DNA of 64,000 bases from Alphaproteobacteria bacterium (GCA_017938435.1 JAGBBO010000008.1:1-64000), one strand, 5' to 3'. Shown: positions 1 to 8,853, numbered from the stretch's first letter. Translations and numbers: made by a program. The notes: generated by a model not told the origin, from the sequence alone.

Positions 1-423
1 ATGGTAGAAAAAACAGGTTGTGATATTGCAACTTGTGGTCGTGTTATGCTTGATGAAAAAGATATAAACGATCCAAATATGGTAAAAATAGTTATGGGTA
101 TTAAAGATGGAGAAACAGAAGGTCGTTGTTTGTATTTTACACGTGCATCTGCTCCTTATATCCGTAATCCAGAAAAATCTATGACACATAATTTCTATCA
201 TCATATTGGAATTTATGTTTACAAGGCTGAATCTTTGAAGCGTATGGTATCACTTCCTGTTGGTGTGTTAGAGGATAGGGAGGCATTGGAACAACTTCGT
301 GCTTTGGAAGCAGGAATGACAATCCGTGCAAAAGTTGTTGATAATATCAAATTGATAGAAGAAGCTCCTGCTGATATAAACACTCCAGAAGAGTATGAAG
401 AAGCAAAAAAATGGATTAAGTAA
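1..423 (+). CDS. kdsB: 3-deoxy-manno-octulosonate cytidylyltransferase, C-terminal part (5' end outside window)
   Basis: The enzyme activates Kdo as CMP-Kdo, the sugar donor for LPS inner-core synthesis in the cytoplasm. The visible 140 residues match the C-terminal half of KdsB: the HHIGIYVYKAESL strand-helix, the LEDREALEQLRALEAGM motif and the closing DINTPEEYEEAKKWI segment. A full KdsB is about 245-260 residues, so the first ~100 residues lie upstream of base 1; the ATG at base 1 is internal to the protein, not a supported start. It is followed after 15 bp by a HAD gene on the same strand, suggesting one transcription unit through about 3.2 kb. Family assignment is firm; the gene is incomplete only because the window cuts it. 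Confidence 0.93.
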   Translation: MVEKTGCDIATCGRVMLDEKDINDPNMVKIVMGIKDGETEGRCLYFTRASAPYIRNPEKSMTHNFYHHIGIYVYKAESLKRMVSLPVGVLEDREALEQLRALEAGMTIRAKVVDNIKLIEEAPADINTPEEYEEAKKWIK

Positions 424-438
424 AAGTGAAAAAATAAA

Positions 439-1323
439 ATGAAAAAACAAAATATTTCAGTGTTTGATTTTGATGGGTGTTTTTATAAAACACCCACATT
501 GGATATTCCTAAATTAGAGGATGCTATTGATGTAGCGATGTTTATTCTTTTTAATGATAAAATTAAAAATGCAAAAAATGCGGATGAAGTTTTATCAAAG
601 TTAGATATTAAATTTGCTACATTAGATAAAAATTCTATTACACCTAATTTGCATAATGAAAATTCAAATAAATTAGGACCAACAGAAAATTTTTTTGGTA
701 AGGATAATTTAAAGTTTTCAGAATATATTGCAAATATTGAAAAAAATGGAAATAAAACTAATGTTGTTTTGGCAAGGACTTTGGCAAAAATGATGGAGCC
801 AAATGGGGCTGGAAATCATAGAGTTTCTGGTATGCTTAATTTAGGGCTTGGTATAACACAAAAAGATATTGAAGATTATTATAAAAAATATGCAACTATT
901 GAATACAAAACTATTCAAAGAAATATTCATTTAGAGCATATTATTGCTGAAGCAAAATTGAATGGTGAAAAGTTGTTTGTTTATACTGATAATTCAAAAA
1001 ATAATGTTATTTCCGGTATGAAATCTCTTGGATATAATCCAAAAGATTTTGAAATGATTATTGATATGTTTGATTGTAATGGTGGACAGACAAAGAAAAT
1101 GCAATCTGGTATTGATGCCTTTAAAACTATTATTAAAAAATATTGTCAGGATAATGATTTTGAATATGATTTGAAAAACCTTAAATTCTATGATGATAAT
1201 AAAAAAATCTGTGAAAATATGTCGGTAAATGGAGTTAAAAGTTTTCATGTGTCAGTTGATGATATACAAAGTGTTTCAAATTCTATTGATGTGGCGATGT
1301 TAAATAATATAAAGGATAGGTAG
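439..1323 (+). CDS. HAD-superfamily hydrolase, pyrimidine 5'-nucleotidase-like
   Basis: Predicted cytosolic phosphatase of 294 residues. HAD motif I is FDFDGC (nucleophile Asp10, acid/base Asp12), motif II is YTDNS near residues 182-186, and motif IV is FYDDNKKI near 250-257. The core around motif II (GEKLFVYTDNSKNN, then a helix and LGYNPKDFEMIID) looks like the SDT1/pyrimidine 5'-nucleotidase branch, but there is a long insert at about residues 40-130 that I do not recognise. It lies 15 bp after kdsB and 26 bp before another HAD gene. The ribosome site is weak, which fits translational coupling to kdsB. Substrate unknown; it is too long and too different to be KdsC. Confidence 0.7.
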   Translation: MKKQNISVFDFDGCFYKTPTLDIPKLEDAIDVAMFILFNDKIKNAKNADEVLSKLDIKFATLDKNSITPNLHNENSNKLGPTENFFGKDNLKFSEYIANIEKNGNKTNVVLARTLAKMMEPNGAGNHRVSGMLNLGLGITQKDIEDYYKKYATIEYKTIQRNIHLEHIIAEAKLNGEKLFVYTDNSKNNVISGMKSLGYNPKDFEMIIDMFDCNGGQTKKMQSGIDAFKTIIKKYCQDNDFEYDLKNLKFYDDNKKICENMSVNGVKSFHVSVDDIQSVSNSIDVAMLNNIKDR

Positions 1324-1349
1324 ACTATATCATAATTTGAGGTGTTTTT

Positions 1350-2318
1350 ATGAAAATATATCAAAATATAAAAGATATTTCAGATAGTTTTTCAGTCTTG
1401 GTTTTTGATTGTCATGGTGTTCTTTGGAGTGGGGATGGCTTTTTTGATGGTGTGTTTGATACTCTTGAATATTTGATGAAACAAGGGAAAATTATTTATA
1501 TTCTTTCCAATAGCACATTTCGTTCTGAATTTGTTGAATCTAAGTATAAAAAATTTGGGCTTGAACAAGGAAAACATTATACTAAATTTATTACAAATGG
1601 TGAAATAGTTCATGAGTTTTTGAAAAAAGGTCTTTTAAAATTTGAAACTAATAAAACTCCTAAAACTTATTATAACTTATTTTATCCTAATAACGAGTTG
1701 TTTATGGATACCAGATATCAAAAAGTTTTTGATATGAAAGATGCTGATTTTGTTTATGTCGGTATTCCTCGACTTCATTCTACTGATGTTGAAAAAATTG
1801 AAAAGTATAAAAATTATATAAGTAATTTTTCTGGTAATAAAAAAACTTTTTTTGATGATACAAATGATGTTTGGTATGATTGTCTTTCGTTGGATCCATT
1901 TATGGATGATATAGAAACTGTGAAACATTTTAATTTACCTGTATTGAGTATAAATCCTGATTTCACTGCAAAGGAAAATGGTGATTATGTGACAAGACAG
2001 GGTTCGATTGCTAATGAATTAAGAAAATCAGGAATTGAGGTAATAGAGTTTGGAAAACCACTTAAAATTACTTTTGAAAATGCTTTGGCTGATGTTAAAA
2101 ATATTTCAAATGATAAAATTTTGATGATTGGTGATTCCATTGCGAATGATATAAAGGGGGCAAATAATTTCGGAATAAAATCAGCACTTGTTTTGAAAAC
2201 TGGTTTTATGTCGGTGGATGTTGTGGATAATAGTGGTATGATTGATGAGAAAAAATTGTGCCAAATTATTGATTCCAGTGATGTTAATTGTGACTTTTTT
2301 ATAGAAAAAATTTCATAA
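1350..2318 (+). CDS. HAD class IIA hydrolase (TIGR01459-like)
   Basis: A 322-residue HAD protein of the NagD/class IIA type. Motif I reads VFDCHGVLWSGDG, with Asp20 as nucleophile but His22 where the second catalytic Asp normally sits. Motif II is YILSNST near residue 53, and motif IV is MIGDSIANDIKGANNFGI near residue 260. The order motif I, cap domain, motif IV and the DCHGVLW style fit the alphaproteobacterial family that replaces the second Asp (often by Trp). GAGGTG precedes the ATG. It sits between another HAD gene and a DMT transporter, all co-oriented with kdsB. Substrate is not predictable from sequence. Confidence 0.75.
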   Translation: MKIYQNIKDISDSFSVLVFDCHGVLWSGDGFFDGVFDTLEYLMKQGKIIYILSNSTFRSEFVESKYKKFGLEQGKHYTKFITNGEIVHEFLKKGLLKFETNKTPKTYYNLFYPNNELFMDTRYQKVFDMKDADFVYVGIPRLHSTDVEKIEKYKNYISNFSGNKKTFFDDTNDVWYDCLSLDPFMDDIETVKHFNLPVLSINPDFTAKENGDYVTRQGSIANELRKSGIEVIEFGKPLKITFENALADVKNISNDKILMIGDSIANDIKGANNFGIKSALVLKTGFMSVDVVDNSGMIDEKKLCQIIDSSDVNCDFFIEKIS

Positions 2319-2349
2319 TATTTTTAGGTTTGTAAAGGTTGGGGTATAA

Positions 2350-3207
2350 ATGAATATTTATCAATTATTAGCAGGATGTTTTATTACATTCATAGTCTTT
2401 TTTCGTTCTATGACTGTGAAAATTGGAACGAAAAATTATTCTTCGAAACAAATAACTTTTGCGAATTATTTTTATATGATGGTTGCACTTTGTTGCACAA
2501 TGCCGTTTATGACTGATATGTTTATTTCCATTGATGCAAGTAAAATAACACCAATAATTGCTGCATTGATAAAAGGTATTATGCTTTATGCATCTGTAAA
2601 ACTTATTGCAGATATTGCAAAGGAAAGTAATTCATCGGCTGTGTTTGCGGGATATATTTCTTTAGGTATTGGTTCACTTTTGAATTATTTTATTTTAAGT
2701 GAAAATCTTACAATGCTTCAAATTGTTGCATGTGTAAGTTTGGGTATTTTGGGGATGGTGTTTTTTTTGCGTGGTCCAGCAAGTGAACTTTCAAAATTTG
2801 GAAAAAAGGCGTTTGTTTTGCTTACTCTTATTATTATATTAAATATGTTTGTGGATGGTGTTGGGATAAAGGGACTTAATTGGTATATGTATTCAATTAT
2901 TAGTAGTGGTTTTAGTTTGCTTATCGCATTCATAATACTTTTATTTGAGAAAAAATATGTATATTTAAAAGAATTAAACAGTCCAATCTTAATTGTGATT
3001 GGTTTGGTATTTGCGATTGGGGAGTTTGTTATACTTTACTCTATGCAAAATTATTTGCCGGTAAGTATTGCATTTTTATTTTTGCGACTTTCGGCACCAA
3101 TTGTGATGTTTGTATCGGCTTATATTTATAAGGAAAGAACACCAAAAGAGCAACTATTGTTTGGCGGTCTTGCTGTATTATTTGCCTTGCCAATATTGTT
3201 TAAATAA
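2350..3207 (+). CDS. DMT-superfamily (EamA-like) inner-membrane transporter
   Basis: A 285-residue protein made almost entirely of hydrophobic segments, consistent with ten transmembrane helices in two five-helix EamA-type halves (about residues 1-125 and 145-285). Small-residue helix ends such as AGYISLGIGSLLNYFILSE and FLFLRLSAPIVMFVSAYIY in the second half are typical of drug/metabolite transporters. It closes the kdsB-HAD-HAD run and ends at an intrinsic terminator whose loop begins 12 bp after the stop. Cargo unknown; export or uptake of a small metabolite related to the two phosphatases is only an inference. Confidence 0.65.
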   Translation: MNIYQLLAGCFITFIVFFRSMTVKIGTKNYSSKQITFANYFYMMVALCCTMPFMTDMFISIDASKITPIIAALIKGIMLYASVKLIADIAKESNSSAVFAGYISLGIGSLLNYFILSENLTMLQIVACVSLGILGMVFFLRGPASELSKFGKKAFVLLTLIIILNMFVDGVGIKGLNWYMYSIISSGFSLLIAFIILLFEKKYVYLKELNSPILIVIGLVFAIGEFVILYSMQNYLPVSIAFLFLRLSAPIVMFVSAYIYKERTPKEQLLFGGLAVLFALPILFK

Positions 3208-3237
3208 AAAAAGAGAGAGTTTATTCTCTCTCTTTTT
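3208..3237 (+). terminator. Intrinsic terminator, works in both directions
   Basis: GAGAGAG (3213-3219) pairs with CTCTCTC (3226-3232) across a 6-nt loop, flanked by A5 and T5, so it can terminate both the transporter operon and the convergent minus-strand gene. The TAA stop of the minus-strand gene lies in the loop. Confidence 0.85.
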
Positions 3238-3706
3238 GTTCTTCTTTAAGTGCTTCATTTAGCGCATCAAAAAATTCTTCTGATGCTGTAGGAATTTTTT
3301 TATCACCAATTTGTTTTATAGCATTACTTGGCATATTTTTCATAGGTTTTGCAAGATAGTTTCTTCTTTCATTATATAATATTTTTTCGCCAGGTTTTGC
3401 TGTATTAGTAAATTTGACACCATCAACATAAAATGTTCTTTCGATTGTATTTAAATTACCATCTAAATCAATGTCAAATTTAGTTTTGTTATCCAAACTT
3501 TCTGCATTTATAACTGTTCCTTGAATTGGTGTAGATTTCATTTCTTCTTTAGGAAGATAACATCCTCTTAAGAAAATAAGAAATAATGCACATTCAATAG
3601 TAAAACCAGTAAAGTTTAATAATAAACTTAAAGTAGTATTTGGTTTTCCATCTACTTTGACAGTTGTTGTATCAAGTAATTTGAACGGGTTTGGAAGAAT
3701 ATTCAT
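3221..3706 (-). CDS. Hypothetical membrane-anchored protein
   Basis: 161 residues, not recognised. It has a short N-terminus, one hydrophobic segment at about residues 26-47 (LLLNFTGFTIECALFLIFL) and then a hydrophilic domain of about 110 residues with a charged Glu/Lys-rich tail. Topology suggests a single-pass protein. AAGGAAAAAA lies just before the ATG. The stop codon is inside the loop of a bidirectional terminator. It is transcribed away from a 106-bp AT-rich gap in which I see no other gene. Confidence 0.55.
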   Translation of the reverse strand: MNILPNPFKLLDTTTVKVDGKPNTTLSLLLNFTGFTIECALFLIFLRGCYLPKEEMKSTPIQGTVINAESLDNKTKFDIDLDGNLNTIERTFYVDGVKFTNTAKPGEKILYNERRNYLAKPMKNMPSNAIKQIGDKKIPTASEEFFDALNEALKEEQKERE

Positions 3707-3812
3707 TTTTTTCCTTTTTGTTTAATGTTCTTGTTCTATTGTGAATTGAATCACATTAGATATATATACAAAAAGAAAAATATTTTGTCAATATAATTTA
3801 ATATATCTTATT

Positions 3813-4898
3813 TTATCTTTCATTTCCTTGTGATGGAAGTTGGGAGTTTGGATTATTTTGCTTTAATTCTTTGGTTGCTTTGATTAAAGCCTCTTCCTTT
3901 TTCCTTTTATTTTCAAGTTTAAGTTGTTTGATTTTATCTTCAAATTCTTCTTTTGTTTTTATGGAAAAAATTTCATTTTTTGAGATAGTAATATTATACA
4001 ATTTAATTGATTCGATATTCTTTCTAAGACTTTTCATATCCTCTTTTGTAGTTTTATCTATAACTTCGTTATCTGTAACTTCGTTATCTAGATATGCATC
4101 TGAAAATCTAAATAATGTTTTGATGGCAGCGTCTATATATGTATCAGTTTTTCCATCAATATTTAGGATGAATGGAACTTCTCTTTTTGCTTTCATATAA
4201 TCTATTGTTGCAACTATTGAGTGAGCAACAAGATATTTATTTATATCTGTGTCTTTTTTATGGGATAAAGTTATAGTATTTGTTTGTGTATCTGCAGTAA
4301 CTTTATTATCTATTTTTTTATCGTTACTTTTGTATTCTATTACAGACTTGTCGCCAATTTTTTGAACAGTATTTTTATATTTTACCTCTTCACCTTTTTC
4401 ATCCTCAGTAATTTCAATTTTACCATTAGTATAGGAAATATCATTTTGTTCCATTCTGTTTAAAAGATAGGTGAGGGGGTGAGATGCCTTTTCATTAAGT
4501 GTTTCAGAAACTGTTGCCTTGGCTTTTTTCCTATTTACTCTTTTAGGTTCAATTTCTTCGAGTATTGTTGCAGAGGGAGTTTCTTTTTTATTTGTATCTG
4601 AAATAATTTTTTCATAATCTTCAGAAAATTCGGTTTGAATATTTCCCATTATTGAAGCTAATGTATCATTTGTAAATTCATCATTTTGTGATAATGGGGA
4701 TAAAATTTCTTCTGCCATTTTAGGAGAAATTTTTGTTAGAAATGTAGAAATATTATACAACTGGTCGATTATATTATCTTGATCTTTATCTTTATCAAGA
4801 GATATCATATAATTTAGCAATTTCTTACAATTTTCTTGTTCATTAGGCCATGTTTTAAATGCAATAACTCTTGCAATTTGTTTTATATCTCTAGGCAT
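3813..4898 (-). CDS. Hypothetical protein, Lys/Glu-rich
   Basis: 361 residues with no signal peptide or membrane segment; not recognised. The N-terminal ~110 residues look helical, and residues ~115-150 form a charged linker (KRVNRKKAKATVSE). Residues ~160-230 look like beta strands with alternating T/V/K. The C-terminus (about 320-350) is a strongly charged helix ending in an Asn/Gln-rich tail. AAGGGAA lies upstream of the ATG. No neighbour gives a functional hint: miaA follows on the same strand 73 bp upstream, the 161-residue membrane protein 106 bp downstream. Confidence 0.55.
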   Translation of the reverse strand: MPRDIKQIARVIAFKTWPNEQENCKKLLNYMISLDKDKDQDNIIDQLYNISTFLTKISPKMAEEILSPLSQNDEFTNDTLASIMGNIQTEFSEDYEKIISDTNKKETPSATILEEIEPKRVNRKKAKATVSETLNEKASHPLTYLLNRMEQNDISYTNGKIEITEDEKGEEVKYKNTVQKIGDKSVIEYKSNDKKIDNKVTADTQTNTITLSHKKDTDINKYLVAHSIVATIDYMKAKREVPFILNIDGKTDTYIDAAIKTLFRFSDAYLDNEVTDNEVIDKTTKEDMKSLRKNIESIKLYNITISKNEIFSIKTKEEFEDKIKQLKLENKRKKEEALIKATKELKQNNPNSQLPSQGNER

Positions 4899-4971
4899 TT
4901 CTAAATTCCCTTTTTGTATATATTTATTGTTATTGCTTTTATTATATCACAAAAATAGATAATGGTCAATA

Positions 4972-5829
4972 TTATTTAGAAAGCTGGGTTCTGAAAAATG
5001 TGCGTTGTCTTTTTGCATATTGACGAGTAAGAAGGTTTAATTCTGCTTTTGCCTCATCAAGAGTTAATTTATTTGCAAGATATCGCCATATTGTGTTTAC
5101 GCCAATAATTTTAAATATAGGTGCATTGTCAGGATATTCTTCACAAAGAATTTTTTTAACTTCGTCAACGACGCCGTTTTTGAACATTTCTTCGGTTCTA
5201 AGATGAATTCGTTTTTCAAGTTCTGGCATTTCAAAATCAATGATTTTTAAATCAAAATCTATGTTAGGAAGTGGGCGAATTTTCTTTTGTTTCTGCCATG
5301 CGGAAAGTGGGGTTCCTGTTGCACGAAAAACTTCAATGCCTCGTAAAACTCTTTGTTTATCAGATGGTTTAACTTTTTTACATAAGTCAGGATCATATTT
5401 TTGAAGTATTGCATAAAGATCTGCATTTTTTGCATGGACACCTTCACGACGGACTTGTTCACGAATGTTTTCAGGTATTGTTGGAATAACGGAAAGACCT
5501 TCGGTTAATGCCTTTATATAAAATCCAGTTCCACCAACAATATATGGTGTCCTATTATTTTTTAGTGCAGTTTCAATTTCTTGTTTTGCATATTCAATCC
5601 AGATGGAGGCATCCATACGCTTTGCTCCATCATAAAATTGGTAAAGTTTATGAGGAACAGTTTCATAATCAGATTGCGTAGGGCAGGCAGTTAAAATAGG
5701 AAGTTCGCGATAAACTTGTTGGCTATCGGCATTTATTATTACGCCATTGCTTTCAAGTGCAAGGTTTATTGCCATAGAACTTTTGCCACTGGCTGTTGGT
5801 CCACAAATGATATATGCTTTTTGATTCAT
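4972..5829 (-). CDS. miaA: tRNA dimethylallyltransferase
   Basis: Adds dimethylallyl to N6 of A37 in tRNAs that read UNN codons. The P-loop GPTASGKSS is followed by INADSQQVYRELPILTACPT, which carries the family's DSxQ-like motif, then VGGTGFYIKALTEG and the C-terminal ANKLTLDEAKAELNLLTRQYAKRQRTFFR region typical of MiaA. I place the start at the ATG at 5829 because AAGAGGAA sits at good distance; an in-frame ATG 45 bp upstream adds residues not expected for the family. The resulting 285 residues are normal length. It is divergent from ftsY across a 71-bp gap. Confidence 0.95.
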   Translation of the reverse strand: MNQKAYIICGPTASGKSSMAINLALESNGVIINADSQQVYRELPILTACPTQSDYETVPHKLYQFYDGAKRMDASIWIEYAKQEIETALKNNRTPYIVGGTGFYIKALTEGLSVIPTIPENIREQVRREGVHAKNADLYAILQKYDPDLCKKVKPSDKQRVLRGIEVFRATGTPLSAWQKQKKIRPLPNIDFDLKIIDFEMPELEKRIHLRTEEMFKNGVVDEVKKILCEEYPDNAPIFKIIGVNTIWRYLANKLTLDEAKAELNLLTRQYAKRQRTFFRTQLSK

Positions 5830-5900
5830 AAATTCCTCTTGAATTTTTTTATTACTTTGGCAATAATAAAACAAAAATAAAATATAATCAAAGGATTTTT

Positions 5901-6767
5901 ATGTTTGGAAAATTAGGATCAAAAATTTCATCGATTTTTTCGGGAAAAAAACTTGATGAAAATATGTTGGAGGAGTTGGAAGAACTTCTTATTACATCAG
6001 ATATTTCTTATGATACTGTTTTACAGTTGATAAATGTGGTTAAGAAACAAAAGTTTGGCAAAGATGTTACTTCGACTGATATAAAAAATATTTTAAAACA
6101 AGAAATGTTGAAAATTCTTAAACCAGCAGAGGGTGAATTTGACACATCTATTGCAAATCCGTTTTCGGTTGTGATGATTGGCGTGAATGGAAGTGGTAAG
6201 ACTACAACAATTGGAAAACTTTCGAACAAATTAAAAAATGATGGTAAAAAAGTTTCGGTTATTGCCTGTGATACCTTTAGAATTTCCGCAACTGAACAAT
6301 TAAAGGAATGGACTGATAAGGTTGGGGTTTCATTGTTTTTTCGTGACAATGCTGATCCATCAGGGCTTGTGTATGATGGATATAATCAGGCAAGGGCTCA
6401 GGGAAGTGATGTTATAATTGTTGATACTGCGGGGCGACTTGCAAATAACGAATCACTTATGGCGGAACTTCAAAAAATTATCAGGACTATGAAAAAGGTG
6501 GATGAAAATGCTCCAACGAAAACTGTTTTGGTTTTGGATGGAAATGGTGGTCAGAACAGTCTTCTTCAAATGGAAAAATTTGGTGCGGATATTAAAATTG
6601 ATGGTTTTGTTATTACAAAGACCGAAGGTTCATCAAAGTCTGGTTTTGTGATTTCTCTTATTCAAAAATACAACCTTCCTATTTACTTTATTACTGATGG
6701 TGAAGGGGTGGATGATATTCATACATTTGATGCAGAGAAGTTTATTGATAATTTATTAGAGATTTAA
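5901..6767 (+). CDS. ftsY: Signal recognition particle receptor FtsY, divergent G-motifs
   Basis: SRP-type GTPase that docks ribosome-nascent chain complexes at the inner membrane. 288 residues: helical N domain (about 1-85) and G domain (90-285), no acidic A domain. G1 is GVNGSGKTTTIGKL (94-107), G2 DTFR, G3 VDTAGRL. Two later motifs deviate: the usual DATTGQN is DGNGGQN (213-219), and the usual TKLDGTAKGG is TKTEGSSKSG (239-248), so Glu242 replaces the guanine-binding Asp. The closing GVGE motif reads TDGE. Followed directly by a TetR gene with its own promoter. Confidence 0.92.
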   Translation: MFGKLGSKISSIFSGKKLDENMLEELEELLITSDISYDTVLQLINVVKKQKFGKDVTSTDIKNILKQEMLKILKPAEGEFDTSIANPFSVVMIGVNGSGKTTTIGKLSNKLKNDGKKVSVIACDTFRISATEQLKEWTDKVGVSLFFRDNADPSGLVYDGYNQARAQGSDVIIVDTAGRLANNESLMAELQKIIRTMKKVDENAPTKTVLVLDGNGGQNSLLQMEKFGADIKIDGFVITKTEGSSKSGFVISLIQKYNLPIYFITDGEGVDDIHTFDAEKFIDNLLEI

Positions 6768-6769
6768 AC

Positions 6770-6798
6770 TTGCATAAAAGAAAAGAATCCTTTATAAT
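6770..6798 (+). promoter_or_regulatory. Sigma70-type promoter for the TetR gene
   Basis: TTGCAT (6770-6775), 17-bp spacer, perfect TATAAT (6793-6798), 24 bp before the start codon; it begins just after the ftsY stop. Confidence 0.8.
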
Positions 6799-6821
6799 TA
6801 TGAGTAAGAAAGGTTTTTAAT

Positions 6822-7442
6822 ATGAATAGTGGATCGCGTGAAAAAATTATTGGTGCTGCAGTTTATGAATTTGCCAGAAAGGGCTATGAACCTGTGACAA
6901 CCCGTGATATTTGTGCGAGGGCGGATATCAATATTTCTGCTATTTACTATTATTTTAAAAACAAGCGTGGACTTTATGAAGAAGTTCTTCGTTATGTGGT
7001 TGAGGTTATAAATTCATATCTTGGTGATGTGATTAAGGAGTATGATGAATTTAAAAAATATACGCCGGTTGCATCGGAGTGCAGAAAAATGCTTCAACAG
7101 ATTATACACAAGTTTATTGAAGGAATTTGTCTTCCTAAGGTGCCAAAGGAAATTGTGACAATTTACCTTATGGAATATGTAAAACCTTCGGAATGTTTCC
7201 ATATTTTTGAGGAAAATTTGAATAAGGTGTATATGCCTATTATTTCGGATTTGCTTATGGAAGCAAATGAGGGTAAAATGACCGAAGAAAATGCAACACT
7301 TTCTACATTTATGCTTTTTTCACAAATTTTCAATGTTGCGGTGCGAAAAGATTCTATTTCAAAGATGATGGGATGGTCAAATTATTCTGAAAAAGAAATA
7401 AAAAAGATTTGTGAAGTAATAGATAACAGCTTCATTTTATAG
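6822..7442 (+). CDS. TetR/AcrR-family transcriptional regulator
   Basis: 206 residues. The N-terminal TetR DNA-binding domain is clear: REKIIGAAVYEFARKGYE, then TTRDICARADINISAIYYYF (helix-turn-helix about residues 25-46) and KNKRGLYEEVL. The C-terminal ~140 residues are helical, resembling the CecR/YbiH (DUF1956) ligand domain. It has its own promoter and AAAGG ribosome site. The next gene, 101 bp downstream on the same strand, is a FadL-type porin, so regulation of that porin or of itself is a reasonable guess; no palindromic operator stands out in the gap. Confidence 0.88.
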   Translation: MNSGSREKIIGAAVYEFARKGYEPVTTRDICARADINISAIYYYFKNKRGLYEEVLRYVVEVINSYLGDVIKEYDEFKKYTPVASECRKMLQQIIHKFIEGICLPKVPKEIVTIYLMEYVKPSECFHIFEENLNKVYMPIISDLLMEANEGKMTEENATLSTFMLFSQIFNVAVRKDSISKMMGWSNYSEKEIKKICEVIDNSFIL

Positions 7443-7479
7443 GCTTTTTTTATTTTTAACAAAAAATTCAAACAAACGC

Positions 7480-7508
7480 TTGATTTATTTTTTTATTAGG
7501 TGTATAGT
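7480..7508 (+). promoter_or_regulatory. Promoter for the FadL-type porin gene
   Basis: TTGATT (7480-7485), 17-bp spacer, TATAGT (7503-7508), 36 bp before the ATG. Confidence 0.65.
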
Positions 7509-7543
7509 CCTATTATGTTTAACAAAACAAAAAGGATTTTATT

Positions 7544-8821
7544 ATGAAAAAAGTTTCTATGTTGGCTTTGGCTTTTGTGATAGCATCAAAGGGGGCTATG
7601 GCTGGTGGTTTTTCACTTTCTGAATATTCAACAACATCACTTGGTCGTGGTTTTGCCGGTATGGGTGTTGTTGGTGATGATTATTCTGCAATTATTTCTA
7701 ACCCTGCAGGTATGACACTTGTTCGTGATGGTATGCAAATTGGTGCAAGTTTTATTGATATTTATGCAAATATTGATGACAATACCAACTCAAATAATAG
7801 TGATTCATTGAATATATTTTCTGCTGTTCCATCATTTTTTGTTCAGACAAGTTTGACTGATAAATTAAAGGGTGGTTTGGCATTCTATACTCCATACGGT
7901 ATTGGAACTGATTATGATAGAAATTGGTGGGGTAGGGATGAAGCATTGGAATCAGAAGTTATTGTTTATGATTTCACACTTTCTGGTGCGTATGAATTGA
8001 ATAGCAAGTTAAGTCTTGGTGCTTCTCTTTCAACACAAATTGCAACTGCAAAGTTGACTAATGATAAAACATTATCTCCTTTACTTCCTCATACTCTTTA
8101 TTCTGATATAGAAGGTGATAGTGATCCAACATTTGCTTATACTTTGGGTGCTATGTATCAATTAAGTGATAATCATAGAATTGGGCTTTCTTATCGTTCA
8201 AAATCAACATATGACTTAGAAGGAACTCATAAGTTGACTGCTAATATTGATATTCCAGCTGGGGCTTTATCATCTATAGGTATTCCAAATGCTTTGCCTT
8301 CTGGATATTCATTTAAAGGTGATGCTCATGCAAAAGTTACACTTCCTGAGAATTTGATGATTTCATCATATCACAAGGTTGATGACAGACTTGCTCTTTC
8401 TGCTACTGCAAAGTGGACAAGATGGAGTAGATTCAAATCTCTTGATGTTTACTCGAATGTAATGGGTGCAGATTCTCGTGTAAGTTCGACAAAGGAAAAT
8501 TGGCGTGATACATGGACATTTTCTGTTGGTGCGGACTATGACTATTCAAAGGATTGGACATTCAGACTTGGTTTAGAAGTTGAACAAACTCCTATTCCAT
8601 CGGATGATCATAGAACTGCAAGAATTCCTGATGATGACAGAAGAATTGCTGCACTTGGTGCAAGTTATAAGTTTAATGGTGGAAAGGTTGACTTTGCTTA
8701 TGCTCATATCTTCCTTGATGGTGGTAATGCAAAGTATTCTGAAACAAATCCAAATGGATTTAATACAGAATATGATCTTCACATTAATATGTTTAGTGTT
8801 GCAATGCAATACTATTTCTAA
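7544..8821 (+). CDS. FadL/OmpP1/TodX-family outer-membrane transport protein
   Basis: 425 residues. A signal peptide (MKKVSMLALAFVIASKGAMA) is followed by GGFSLSEYSTTSLGRGFAGMG, the N-terminal plug segment typical of FadL proteins, then NPAGM. Repeated amphipathic strands follow, with motifs such as IGLSYRSKS and LPENLMISSYHKV that are standard in this family, and the protein ends in a C-terminal aromatic (MQYYF) like an outer-membrane barrel. FadL channels move long-chain fatty acids or other hydrophobic compounds across the outer membrane. An AAAGGA site precedes the ATG and an intrinsic terminator lies ~30 bp after the stop. Substrate unknown. Confidence 0.92.
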   Translation: MKKVSMLALAFVIASKGAMAGGFSLSEYSTTSLGRGFAGMGVVGDDYSAIISNPAGMTLVRDGMQIGASFIDIYANIDDNTNSNNSDSLNIFSAVPSFFVQTSLTDKLKGGLAFYTPYGIGTDYDRNWWGRDEALESEVIVYDFTLSGAYELNSKLSLGASLSTQIATAKLTNDKTLSPLLPHTLYSDIEGDSDPTFAYTLGAMYQLSDNHRIGLSYRSKSTYDLEGTHKLTANIDIPAGALSSIGIPNALPSGYSFKGDAHAKVTLPENLMISSYHKVDDRLALSATAKWTRWSRFKSLDVYSNVMGADSRVSSTKENWRDTWTFSVGADYDYSKDWTFRLGLEVEQTPIPSDDHRTARIPDDDRRIAALGASYKFNGGKVDFAYAHIFLDGGNAKYSETNPNGFNTEYDLHINMFSVAMQYYF

Positions 8822-8853
8822 ACGAAAGTTTATTTCCTTTATTTGTGTTAATA

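Noticed and set aside
439-1323. KdsC (Kdo-8-phosphate phosphatase) next to kdsB
   Set aside because: The HAD protein is far longer than KdsC (~180 residues), has a cap-like insert, and its motif I region does not match KdsC.
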